Shown: positions 16,688 to 23,822 of the stretch, in pieces | Layout of the letters: every line of letters begins with the position of its first letter | Position numbering within the stretch: the stretch's first letter is position 1 | Source of the DNA: an uncultured Bacteroidia bacterium | GTDB lineage: Bacteria; Bacteroidota; Bacteroidia; Bacteroidales; CAJPTX01 | Direction of reading: 5' to 3' | Length of the DNA: 28,284 nucleotides | NCBI GenBank assembly: GCA_938038735.1 | Contig: CALHSW010000059.1 | Span: 1-28,284, forward strand | The notes under the pieces: model-generated | What the model saw: only the letters and a program-made list of their open reading frames with translations | What the model was told of the DNA's origin: nothing | Databases searched by the model: none | Program-made: the position numbers and the translations under genes

Positions 16688-16745
16688 AGCTTTCTTCCCC
16701 CTTTTCTACCCTAACCGTTATCCGTCTTTATATATTTTTCACCCC

Positions 16746-17132
16746 CTACTTCACCAGCTTAATCACCTTTGCAGGGCCCTGCGGACTCTGCAAAGGGATT
16801 TTTTCCGCTTCGATCCGCGCCCGCACCTCGCTCTCCTGCCCCATATGCATAAGCTCTGCCCCCACCACTACCGACTCCGAGCGTAAATCGCCGAGTTCTT
16901 TCTGCAATGCCTGCTCCTGCTGCCAAAGCGCATGGTAGTAGTTCCGCTGCGCAATGATCGCGATAGCCACCAGCGTTGACACTAGCACCGCCCGCAGCAG
17001 GAGCTGCGTCTGGAACTGCCGCTTACCGCCCTGGCTCGCCGCGGGGGCTACCCCCGCAACCGCCGCGGGCTCCCGCTCCCCCTGCTGCGCGTCGGCTGCC
17101 GCCCGCGCATGCAATTCCTCCATGCCGCTCAT
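16746..17132 (-). CDS. FtsL-like bitopic division protein
   Basis: Small protein of 128 residues with an Ala/Glu-rich cytoplasmic tail (1-40), one membrane segment (about 43-61) and a heptad-like helix (about 66-105) that should form a coiled coil with a FtsB/DivIC partner. It ends in a short segment with IPLQSPQGPAKVIKL. The shape, size and position between rsmH and the class B PBP gene match FtsL of Bacteroidota, where sequence conservation is weak. Its ATG overlaps the rsmH stop (ATGA). Confidence 0.85.
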   Translation of the reverse strand: MSGMEELHARAAADAQQGEREPAAVAGVAPAASQGGKRQFQTQLLLRAVLVSTLVAIAIIAQRNYYHALWQQEQALQKELGDLRSESVVVGAELMHMGQESEVRARIEAEKIPLQSPQGPAKVIKLVK

Positions 17133-18031
17133 TGCCGTTCCCCCACCCTTAACCGTGCGCTACGCGCGCGCGGATTCCTTTCCACCTCTTCGCTGCTGGG
17201 CCGCACCGTGCCGCGGCTCACCTCCTTGAATGGCCCCCCCGCGCCGCCCCGCAGCATCGCCTCTGCATCGGCAGCCTCTCCCTCCCCGCGGAAAAAACGT
17301 TTCACGCGCCGATCCTCCAGCGAGTGGTACGATATAATCACTACTCGCCCCCCCTGCGCCACCACCCCCGGCAGCTGCCCGAGCAGCTCGTCGAGCGCCC
17401 CAAGCTCATCGTTCACAGCTATGCGCAACGCCTGAAACACCTGTGAAAGCAAACCCCAATCATCCCGCTCCCGCTGCGTCGCAACGCGTACCGTCTCCAA
17501 CAAATGCCCTATGGTGGCCAACGACCGAACGCGCCGCGCCTCATCAATCGCGCACGCTATGGCCCAAGCTTGCTTCACCTCGCCGTACTCCTTGAGCATG
17601 GTGCTAATCGCTTCCCGATCCATAGTGTTGAGCAAATCCGCCGCGGTTCGCTCCCCCGCCCCATTCATCCTCATATCCAACGGACCATCGGCCCGGTACG
17701 AGAACCCCCGCTCCGGCGTATCAAAATGGTGCGACGACACGCCCAAATCCGCTATAACCCCATCCACCCGCGCTATCCCATAGTAGCGTAGCCAATGGCG
17801 TAAATACCTAAAGTCACTCCGCACCCCCACCACCCGCGCATCGCGGGGCACCCCCTCTATCGCATCCGCATCCTTGTCGAAGCAGAGCAAGCGCCCCGAC
17901 CTATCTAACTCCTTCAGTATCGCTGCGCTATGCCCACCCCCACCATAGGTGAGGTCCACATATACACCCGTCGGCTTTATACCTAACCCTACAATACTCT
18001 CTTGCAGTAGCACCGTCTCATGGTACGCCAT
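17129..18031 (-). CDS. rsmH: 16S rRNA (cytosine-1402-N4)-methyltransferase
   Basis: SAM-dependent enzyme (formerly MraW) that methylates N4 of C1402 in 16S rRNA. The 300-residue protein starts MAYHETVLLQESI, and shows the SAM loop TYGGGGHSAAIL (28-39), GVIADLGVSSHHFD, RADGPLDMRM and the C-terminal SYHSLEDRRVKRFF. It lies 2 bases after mraZ and overlaps the ftsL-like gene by 4 bases, the classic order at the head of dcw clusters. Confidence 0.97.
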   Translation of the reverse strand: MAYHETVLLQESIVGLGIKPTGVYVDLTYGGGGHSAAILKELDRSGRLLCFDKDADAIEGVPRDARVVGVRSDFRYLRHWLRYYGIARVDGVIADLGVSSHHFDTPERGFSYRADGPLDMRMNGAGERTAADLLNTMDREAISTMLKEYGEVKQAWAIACAIDEARRVRSLATIGHLLETVRVATQRERDDWGLLSQVFQALRIAVNDELGALDELLGQLPGVVAQGGRVVIISYHSLEDRRVKRFFRGEGEAADAEAMLRGGAGGPFKEVSRGTVRPSSEEVERNPRARSARLRVGERQ

Positions 18032-18033
18032 CG

Positions 18034-18495
18034 CTACTCCTCCCCCTCTATTTTTTCACCATCCAGCTTCTGATCCGAAGCCGCTGCGCGCGACTCCTTC
18101 CCGTAGCAAACCGAAAACTCCTCCGCAGCCCATACCTCTATATAGGACCCCATCCCCAGCAACGTGAGCTCCCCCTTCGCGCCGATATCGTTGAGACGAT
18201 CGCGCGGAATCAGAAGCCTATCGCTACTGTCAATTTGCAAATTCTCCACGGTACGGTAAAAGTCGCGCCGCGCCGCCACCCCCTCCCTTGAATGGTCAAA
18301 ACGGGGCAGCATTTCCTGCTCCACCTCTTGGAACGCGCTATCGGTGTATAGCTGCAACACCCTATCGTACTCGCCCAGCTGGATCACAAACGCACCCTTC
18401 TCCGCGTCTGCAATCAAGCGGCGGTACTGCGCCGGGAGCGTTATGCGCCCCTTCGCATCCAGCTTGCAACTATATGTACCCCGAAAGCTTGCCAT
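18034..18495 (-). CDS. mraZ: MraZ transcriptional regulator of the dcw operon
   Basis: MraZ is an AbrB-fold DNA-binding protein that, where studied, binds GTGGG repeats in front of its own operon and regulates it. With the start at 18495 the protein has 153 residues, a normal length. Its first repeat starts FRGTYSCKLDAKGRITLPAQYRR, and a second LxxxxRLLIPRDR-type stretch follows near residue 95. I rejected a longer frame to 18591 because its extra 32 residues would be encoded by the promoter and MraZ-box region. GGAGAGAG lies upstream of the ATG. Confidence 0.96.
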   Translation of the reverse strand: MASFRGTYSCKLDAKGRITLPAQYRRLIADAEKGAFVIQLGEYDRVLQLYTDSAFQEVEQEMLPRFDHSREGVAARRDFYRTVENLQIDSSDRLLIPRDRLNDIGAKGELTLLGMGSYIEVWAAEEFSVCYGKESRAAASDQKLDGEKIEGEE

Positions 18496-18516
18496 TCTAC
18501 TCTCTCCGATTGACCG

Positions 18517-18547
18517 CCAAGGTAAAACATAATTTCCCACTTTGCAA
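18517..18547 (-). promoter_or_regulatory. promoter of the dcw operon
   Basis: On the minus strand, TACCTTGG (18524-18517) matches seven of eight consensus positions of the Bacteroidota -7 box TAnnTTTG. A TTG at 18547-18545, 20 bases upstream, fits the -33 element. Transcription would start near 18510, giving a leader of about 15 bases that contains the ribosome site GGAGAGAG. The MraZ boxes flank and cover the -33 element. Confidence 0.6.
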
Positions 18548-18570
18548 CACTTCACCCCACAACGCCCCAC
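18536..18570 (-). promoter_or_regulatory. MraZ box array: four GTGGG-type repeats with 10-bp period
   Basis: On the minus strand, reading toward mraZ, GTGGG occurs at 18570-18566, 18560-18556 and 18540-18536, with a degenerate GTGTT at 18550-18546. The start-to-start distance is exactly 10 bases throughout, i.e. GTGGG plus a 5-base spacer. This is the arrangement described for MraZ binding sites. The degenerate third unit coincides with the proposed -33 TTG, so the array overlaps the promoter and would fit autorepression. Function is inferred from known MraZ biology. Confidence 0.8.
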
Positions 18571-19049
18571 TTTGGCACCCCCGCTACACACACAGCCATT
18601 TTTACAACCCTTTCACATTCAAATCTGTACCCCATAATTGACCTTAGCTAACTGACTTTGGGCTGCCGCCCCCTTTTATTTTCACTCCATTCAAGGCCGT
18701 ATTTTCTCATTCTGATGACTTAATTCGCTACATTACAACTACCTAAGAACCCCTATCATAAACCTCAACCGTAGACTACAAAAAATACATAGCATCCCTG
18801 CATTCAAACCGTTTTTTACACTCCCGGTGCCCCCTCGCCCACCCCATACGCCCTGGCCCTCAAGCAAGCCAACCTGAAAGACTGACCCTCACATGCAGCC
18901 CCATCCCCGCACACCCCGCTCCATGGCGGCGCACCATCACCCCCACTCGCCGCTATCAACCCCTCGCCACCCAGCCACCAAACCCAATTATGGCTGGCAA
19001 TAATTGGGTTTGAGGCGACCTATTTCCGTGGGAGGCGGGAACGGCGCGC
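18571..19049. other. gene-free divergent region between mraZ and the DUF6266-like gene
   Basis: No open frame here has a credible start or a family resemblance. The left part is AT-rich, the part from about 18820 to 18980 is C-rich with little structure. The main feature is the perfect inverted repeat at 18980-19011, listed separately. Confidence 0.5.
18980..19011. repeat. perfect inverted repeat, 11-bp arms
   Basis: AAACCCAATTA (18980-18990) and TAATTGGGTTT (19001-19011) are exact reverse complements around the 10-base loop TGGCTGGCAA. It lies about 40 bases upstream of the -7 box of the DUF6266-like gene. No T tract follows on either strand. It could be an operator for a dimeric regulator, a stem at the end of a transcript, or a remnant of a mobile element end. 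Confidence 0.8.
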
Positions 19050-19057
19050 TACCTTTG
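19050..19057 (+). promoter_or_regulatory. -7 promoter box of the DUF6266-like gene
   Basis: TACCTTTG matches the Bacteroidota -7 consensus TAnnTTTG exactly and lies 33 bases upstream of the ATG at 19091. No clear TTTG -33 element is visible at the usual distance. Confidence 0.5.
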
Positions 19058-19090
19058 CCCCACGGTAATCGCAATGAAAGGGTAAGAGAG

Positions 19091-19888
19091 ATGGCTGTAT
19101 ACATTCCGATACGCCCAAAATGGAACCCACGGGGCGTGGTGGTGAACTACGTTTGTCACAACCAGCTATGCGTGAGGAGCTGGCCGCGGGGATACCGCGA
19201 TGCAAAGACCGCCGCGCAGCGGCAGCAGCGGGACAAAATGGCCCAGGTGTGCAACGTGCTGCCCCACGTGAAGAACCTTCTCTCCTTGGGATACTCCCCC
19301 CTGGCAAAGCGCAACGGGCGGAGGGTGGGCAGCTACCAAATGGCGGTTTCCAGAGTGTTGAGGGAATGGTTCACTCCCACGCCGCAAGGCGACGCACTCG
19401 ACTGCGCCCGCCTACAGCTCACCGATGGCATACGCCAACTGCCCCAAGGGCTACACGCGCAGCGGCATGGAAACAAACTGCACGTCTCGTGGGGCGCTTC
19501 GCTTGCGTGGAGCAAGCCAAGGATGCTGCTCGCTGCGAGGGAACCAAAAGCCGACCAATGGCTAAGCGTGCCCATACCGTTGGAGGGGAAAAATACCGCC
19601 ATTGAGGCGCAGCTGCCCAAGGCGTGGAGGGGAAAGAGAATAGAAATATGGATTGCCTTCGTGGGCGAGGGCAAAGGGGCTAGAACAGCAACCTACCATG
19701 CAGGGGTAGCAGCCCCCAAAAAGCCAACGAGCACCTCGACGACAAAGTTCCCCCGCCAGCCCACGGTTTCCACGAGCCTACGCCGTCAACCCGTTGTCCA
19801 CCAGAATGGGGGTATGCCTTCGCCGGCGCAGATGGCAAGGGGGAGCGGCAACCAACCTGGCGGCCAGCAGCCTACAAGCAGCAGCTAG
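19091..19888 (+). CDS. DUF6266-like protein of unknown function
   Basis: The 265-residue protein begins MAVYIPIRPKWNPRG, then RSWPRGYRDAKTAAQRQQRDKM and a helical KNLLSLGYSP segment; later it has a beta-rich domain (about residues 130-210) with LHVSWGASLAW, LPKAWRGKRIEIWIAFV and TATYHAG. From memory this order matches DUF6266, a Bacteroidota family of unknown function; a profile search would settle it. The last 50 or so residues are a Ser/Thr/Pro/Gln-rich tail. There is no signal peptide. I chose the ATG at 19091 because the -7 box lies between it and the longer-frame start at 19004. It stands alone, divergent from the dcw operon and convergent with dnaK. Confidence 0.75.
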   Translation: MAVYIPIRPKWNPRGVVVNYVCHNQLCVRSWPRGYRDAKTAAQRQQRDKMAQVCNVLPHVKNLLSLGYSPLAKRNGRRVGSYQMAVSRVLREWFTPTPQGDALDCARLQLTDGIRQLPQGLHAQRHGNKLHVSWGASLAWSKPRMLLAAREPKADQWLSVPIPLEGKNTAIEAQLPKAWRGKRIEIWIAFVGEGKGARTATYHAGVAAPKKPTSTSTTKFPRQPTVSTSLRRQPVVHQNGGMPSPAQMARGSGNQPGGQQPTSSS

Positions 19889-19984
19889 CTACCGCACCAT
19901 CGCGCAGCACCCTGACACCAAGATATACGCCGACCTCCGCCCGCTGCCGCCTATCCCTTACCTTTTGCTCCCTGCATATATAGC
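19889..19984. other. short gap between convergent genes
   Basis: The space after the DUF6266-like stop holds no recognisable gene. No clear plus-strand hairpin with a T tract follows that gene; the dnaK terminator hairpin lies just to the right. Confidence 0.4.
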
Positions 19985-20012
19985 AAAAGGGCACGCCCTT
20001 ACGAGCGTGCCC
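19985..20012 (-). terminator. Rho-independent terminator of dnaK
   Basis: GCGTGCCC and GGGCACGC arms (20005-20012 and 19989-19996) form a perfect 8-bp GC-rich stem around an 8-base loop. On the minus strand the stem is followed by TTTTGC. It lies about 30 bases past the dnaK stop. Confidence 0.75.
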
Positions 20013-20042
20013 CCTTGCAACTAAAACAAACAGAGACCTTAC

Positions 20043-21956
20043 TTACTTCACCTCTTCAAAGTCCACATCCGTCACCTCGCCGTCATCCTTCGGGCCGCCG
20101 TTGCTGCCGCCATCGCCGGGCTGTGAGGCATCGGCATGCGGTGCGCCCTGCTGCTGCCCGCTGCCATACATCTCCTGCGATGCCTGCGCCCACGCGTTGT
20201 TCAGCCGCTCGATGATGCCGTCAATCGCATCGATATTCTGCTTTGAGTGCGCCTCACGCAGCTCGCCCAGAATGCGCTCGATTTCGTCCTTATGCGCCGC
20301 CGAGAGCTTATCGCCGAACTCCTTTAGCTGCTTCTCCGTTTGGAAGATCATGCTGTCGGCCTTGTTCACCTTTTCCACCCGCTCGCGCGCCGTTTTGTCG
20401 GCCTCTTCGTTCTGCTTCGCCTCATCGCGCATACGCTCAATCTCTGCGTCGGTTAGCCCCGACGATGCCTCAATGCGGATGTGCTGCTCCTTGCCCGTAT
20501 CCTTGTCCTTCGCCGTGACGTTCAGAATGCCATTGGCATCAATGTCAAACGACACCTCGATCTGCGGTACGCCACGCGGCGCGGGACGTATGCCATCCAG
20601 CACGAAGCGCCCGATCGTCTTGTTGTCGCGCGCCATGGGGCGCTCCCCCTGCAGCACGTGGATTTCCACCTGCGGCTGATTGTCCGACGCCGTGGTAAAG
20701 GTCTCCGACTTGCGGGTCGGGATGGTCGTGTTCGACTCGATCAGCCTTGTGAACACACCGCCCATCGTCTCGATCCCCAAAGAGAGCGGCGTCACGTCAA
20801 GTAGCAGCACGTCCTTCACCTCGCCCGTCAGCACGCCACCCTGCACCGCTGCGCCAATGGCCACCACCTCGTCGGGATTAACCCCCTTGCTGGGCGCCTT
20901 GCCAAAGAACTTCTCCACAATTGCCTGGATGGCTGGGATACGCGTTGAACCGCCCACGAGGATCACCTCGTCAATGTCCTTAGGCTGCAGCCCCGCGTCC
21001 TTCAACGCCTGGCGGCATGGCCCTAGCGTTCCCTGGATCAACCCATCGCACAGCTGCTCAAACTTCGCCCGCGAGAGCTTACGCACTAAGTGCTTCGGCA
21101 CGCCGTTCACCGGCATGATGTAGGGCAGATTGATCTCCGTTTCGCTGCTCGAGCTGAGCTCAATCTTCGCCTTCTCCGCCGCCTCTTTCAAACGCTGCAG
21201 CGCCATTGGGTCCTTACGCAGGTCCACCCCCTCGTCCTTTTGGAACTCCTCCGCCAGCCAGTTTATGATGGCGCGGTCGAAATCATCACCCCCAAGGTGC
21301 GTGTCGCCGTTGGTTGATTTCACCTCTACCAACCCCTCGCTCAGCTCCAGTATCGATATATCGAACGTGCCGCCGCCGAGGTCAAAGACCGCTACCTTGT
21401 GGTCGTTCTTCTGCTTGTCAAGCCCGTAGGCTAATGCTGCCGCCGTAGGCTCGTTAATGATACGGCGCACCTTCAGCCCCGCTATCTCGCCCGCCTCCTT
21501 GGTGGCCTGCCGCTGCGAGTCGCTAAAGTACGCCGGCACGGTGATCACAGCCTCCGTCACCTCCTGCCCCAGGTAATCCTCGGCCGTTTTCTTCATCTTC
21601 TGAAGCACCATTGCTGAAATCTCCTGCGGCGTGTACTGACGCCCATCGATCTCCACCCGCGGCGTGTTGTTGCTCCCCTTCACCACCTTGTACGGCACGT
21701 GCTCTATCTCCTTGGCCAGCCGATCGTACGTCTCCCCCATGAATCGCTTGATGGAGTATACGGTACGCTCCGGGTTGGTTATCGCCTGCCGCTTCGCGGG
21801 GTCACCCACCTTACGCTCGCCGTTATCGACGAACGCCACCACCGAGGGGGTCGTCCGCTTGCCTTCACTGTTTTGTATCACCAAGGGCTCGTTGCCCTCC
21901 ATGACTGCTACGCATGAATTCGTAGTGCCTAAATCAATTCCTATTATCTTGCTCAT
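20043..21956 (-). CDS. dnaK: DnaK (Hsp70) chaperone
   Basis: ATP-dependent cytoplasmic chaperone that binds exposed hydrophobic segments with DnaJ and GrpE as partners. The 637-residue protein starts MSKIIGIDLGTTNSCVAVMEG, with the second phosphate motif DLGGGTFD, the adenosine motif LVGGSTRIPA, the conserved linker region VKDVLLLDVTPLSLGIE, and the C-terminal DVDFEEVK resembling the usual EEVD-like acidic end. I chose the ATG at 21956: AGGAG precedes it and the Hsp70 fold begins directly; an in-frame extension to 22001 has no resemblance. No dnaJ or grpE lies in the window, so it is a single-gene unit ended by its own terminator. A TGACA-AAA-TGTCA palindrome lies about 100 bases upstream. 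Confidence 0.98.
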   Translation of the reverse strand: MSKIIGIDLGTTNSCVAVMEGNEPLVIQNSEGKRTTPSVVAFVDNGERKVGDPAKRQAITNPERTVYSIKRFMGETYDRLAKEIEHVPYKVVKGSNNTPRVEIDGRQYTPQEISAMVLQKMKKTAEDYLGQEVTEAVITVPAYFSDSQRQATKEAGEIAGLKVRRIINEPTAAALAYGLDKQKNDHKVAVFDLGGGTFDISILELSEGLVEVKSTNGDTHLGGDDFDRAIINWLAEEFQKDEGVDLRKDPMALQRLKEAAEKAKIELSSSSETEINLPYIMPVNGVPKHLVRKLSRAKFEQLCDGLIQGTLGPCRQALKDAGLQPKDIDEVILVGGSTRIPAIQAIVEKFFGKAPSKGVNPDEVVAIGAAVQGGVLTGEVKDVLLLDVTPLSLGIETMGGVFTRLIESNTTIPTRKSETFTTASDNQPQVEIHVLQGERPMARDNKTIGRFVLDGIRPAPRGVPQIEVSFDIDANGILNVTAKDKDTGKEQHIRIEASSGLTDAEIERMRDEAKQNEEADKTARERVEKVNKADSMIFQTEKQLKEFGDKLSAAHKDEIERILGELREAHSKQNIDAIDGIIERLNNAWAQASQEMYGSGQQQGAPHADASQPGDGGSNGGPKDDGEVTDVDFEEVK

Positions 21957-22055
21957 CTTCTTACTTCTCTCCTGTATATTTTGTTGTCTCTGTTCATCCA
22001 ATCGCTCAGCATAAATGCAACCCCTATGCCAACGGCAAAAGCCCTAGAAACGGTA

Positions 22056-22068
22056 TGACAAAATGTCA
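22056..22068. promoter_or_regulatory. palindromic site upstream of dnaK
   Basis: TGACA-AAA-TGTCA is a perfect 5-bp dyad with a 3-base centre, about 100 bases before the dnaK start. I see no CIRCE (TTAGCACTC dyad) in this region, so this dyad is the best candidate operator for heat-shock control of dnaK. Its role is inference. Confidence 0.4.
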
Positions 22069-22167
22069 GAATTCATCGTTTCTACCAAAATTAGCTGACG
22101 TTTCTACGCCGTTTCGGCTCCCCGCACGCCACTTTGCTCAGCGAGCTGTACGCCAGCTAACGGCACG

Positions 22168-22204
22168 AAAAAGGCAGAGAGCCTTTGCAAAAGACTCTCT
22201 GCCT
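22168..22204 (-). terminator. Rho-independent terminator of the small membrane protein gene
   Basis: Arms AGGCAGAGAG (22172-22181) and CTCTCTGCCT (22195-22204) form a perfect 10-bp stem with a 13-base loop. On the minus strand it is followed by a run of five T (22172-22168). It lies 40 bases past the stop of the gene at 22245. Confidence 0.85.
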
Positions 22205-22244
22205 CCACGTGATCAACGCAATATGAAACTTGCGCCGCGCCCCG

Positions 22245-22667
22245 CTAAATTATGAAGAGCAACCCGCAGAGGACAAATAGCCCCATGCGGAGAGATACAA
22301 ATTGGAGCGCTAGCCCGTTCTCAACCTTCTTTTCCGCCCACGCCGCCACTATCCACGCCGCAATGCACATGGCAATCGCAAACGACATGACCGGCACCGC
22401 TGCACCAAGCCAACCCATCATGCGCATGCCCCACAGAAACGCTACCTCTGTGCCAAACCATCCAATAATGAAGGGCTGCAAGAACCCCCATACGCCCTGT
22501 CTACGTAGCAACCACCATGAACCCACAGCGTAGAGAAACGCCAGGATAAGCAGCACCCACGCCAAGGCGGTACACCGCACCGCCGGCACAAACCGCGCCA
22601 ACAGCATAATCACCACCATGGCGTAAAACATAATACGCTCCACTGTTTGTCGAATCGAAGCACCCAT
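22245..22667 (-). CDS. small integral membrane protein of unknown function
   Basis: The 140-residue protein has four or five hydrophobic segments (about 10-32, 34-53, 63-82, 88-112, 122-140) joined by very short loops with a few basic residues, and it ends inside the last segment. It has no motif that I recognise. GGAGAAA precedes the ATG. It is a single-gene unit: a strong terminator follows it, and dnaK lies beyond that terminator in the same direction. The size and topology recall small accessory membrane proteins, but no function is assigned. Confidence 0.8.
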   Translation of the reverse strand: MGASIRQTVERIMFYAMVVIMLLARFVPAVRCTALAWVLLILAFLYAVGSWWLLRRQGVWGFLQPFIIGWFGTEVAFLWGMRMMGWLGAAVPVMSFAIAMCIAAWIVAAWAEKKVENGLALQFVSLRMGLFVLCGLLFII

Positions 22668-22773
22668 AATCTTTCTCCGTTCTTTTAATCAAGACACCCT
22701 CTCTTGCGAATAGGCAAAGAACCTAACGAATGAAAAAAGCTAAACGCCTATCCACCTACATAAACAATGCTAA

Positions 22774-23493
22774 CTATCTTTGCTTTTTCTCCTTTGAAGC
22801 ACTCAATGCACAATCCGCCATCATTGCGGCAAAGCAAACAGGCCAATCGGATAAGCATAACAGTGTCTCCGCTGGATTCTCAAAATCTTGCATCTCGCTT
22901 AGCTTCTTATCCATACACTCCTTCCACCTATCGCCCCATTTTTGGTTTCGCTGCATCAACACATACTCATAACCGCCCCTTACCAAAGACACATACTTCA
23001 GGATAAAGTCTCTATTGCTAGGCGACAATAAGTCTCCGTTATTGAGAACCTCATACTCCATTAACTTCAATCTCTTCAAGTAGACATCTACAGGTGCATT
23101 CTCCTTCAAGCCTGGTAAGATGCGCAATACCTGACGCACGATGTCCATATCCACAGACTCCGCACTTAACGTTCTATACTCTTCGGGCACCGTTAACTCC
23201 ACTGTATTCTGCATCGATAGAGCATTCATTTCTCCCTGATCAACAAGATGCAAACCCAAATTCTTTACTGCCTCTCCATAACCAGAGTACGGACTCCTAA
23301 ACGAACCAAATCCAAGAGGTTCAACAAGCAGCGGGTTATAGGCTGAATGCTCTACACGATTCGCTACCATTGAGGCCGCCTCCATCGGTGTAACAGCATC
23401 TTCCTGTACTACTGCATCTTTCTCACACCCAGCACTAACTGCTAACACTAGCAACAATGCGAAAAAGATTCTCCAAAAATTCATGTGTTTCAT
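22774..23493 (-). CDS. putative lipoprotein of unknown function
   Basis: The 239-residue protein has a lipoprotein-type signal: hydrophobic residues 9-19 then SAGC with Cys23 as likely lipidated residue, followed by EKD. The mature part has no motif that I recognise; it contains an acidic N-terminal stretch, several predicted helices, and four Cys near the C-terminus (KECMD, LLCLSDWPVCF, ADCAL). It ends in a basic KEKKQR. AAGGAG precedes the ATG at 23493, and a TAACTTTG -7 box lies about 50 bases upstream. The gene and its flanks are more AT-rich than the rest of the window, which may mean recent acquisition. Confidence 0.8.
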   Translation of the reverse strand: MKHMNFWRIFFALLLVLAVSAGCEKDAVVQEDAVTPMEAASMVANRVEHSAYNPLLVEPLGFGSFRSPYSGYGEAVKNLGLHLVDQGEMNALSMQNTVELTVPEEYRTLSAESVDMDIVRQVLRILPGLKENAPVDVYLKRLKLMEYEVLNNGDLLSPSNRDFILKYVSLVRGGYEYVLMQRNQKWGDRWKECMDKKLSEMQDFENPAETLLCLSDWPVCFAAMMADCALSASKEKKQR

Positions 23494-23544
23494 CTCTTCT
23501 TCTCCTTATTGATTAATCTATCCGTTAGGCTCTCTAATCTTCTG

Positions 23545-23552
23545 CAAAGTTA
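23545..23552 (-). promoter_or_regulatory. -7 promoter box of the lipoprotein gene
   Basis: On the minus strand this reads TAACTTTG, an exact match to TAnnTTTG. TTTG sequences lie upstream within an A/T-rich run (plus-strand CAAA at 23564 and 23568), but their spacing of about 11-15 bases is shorter than usual. Confidence 0.5.
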
Positions 23553-23798
23553 ATAAACAATTTCAAACAAAAAAAATACTTTTGAACTCTTAAGAAGATG
23601 CCCCATTGTAAAAAGTACACTACAAAATCAACAGGAATAATGTTTTAACTGCCGAAAGGCCATGCTTACCCACCGGATTCTAGTACATTGCCACTTGGGG
23701 AGTCAATGCTTATTTTTTGCTATATAAACAAACATGGCATCGAAAACCATTTAGAAAAGCAGGGTAAAGCTACTCTTCCATGAGTGGGAAAATACCGT
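23553..23798. other. gene-free AT-rich divergent spacer
   Basis: This is the spacer between the divergent lipoprotein and tgt promoters. It is AT-rich, with no gene, strong hairpin or repeat that I can support. Confidence 0.5.
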
Positions 23799-23806
23799 TA
23801 CCTTTG
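23799..23806 (+). promoter_or_regulatory. -7 promoter box of tgt-lptG
   Basis: TACCTTTG matches the Bacteroidota -7 consensus exactly. It ends 16 bases before the tgt ATG, so the transcript leader would be only about 10 bases, with no room for a Shine-Dalgarno. Confidence 0.6.
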
Positions 23807-23822
23807 CACCAATTAGAACGGT

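Noticed and set aside
18496..18591. N-terminal extension of mraZ
   Set aside because: It would translate the MraZ boxes and promoter; the ATG at 18495 matches the family start.
18571..18980. Possible small RNA in the mraZ upstream region
   Set aside because: No promoter-plus-terminator pair or strong fold is visible by eye in this stretch.
20043..22001. HrcA/CIRCE control of dnaK
   Set aside because: No TTAGCACTC-N9-GAGTGCTAA dyad is present in the upstream region.
22168..22204. Ten-bp inverted repeat read as an operator for dnaK
   Set aside because: The T run on the minus-strand side and the position just past the 22245 gene fit a terminator better.
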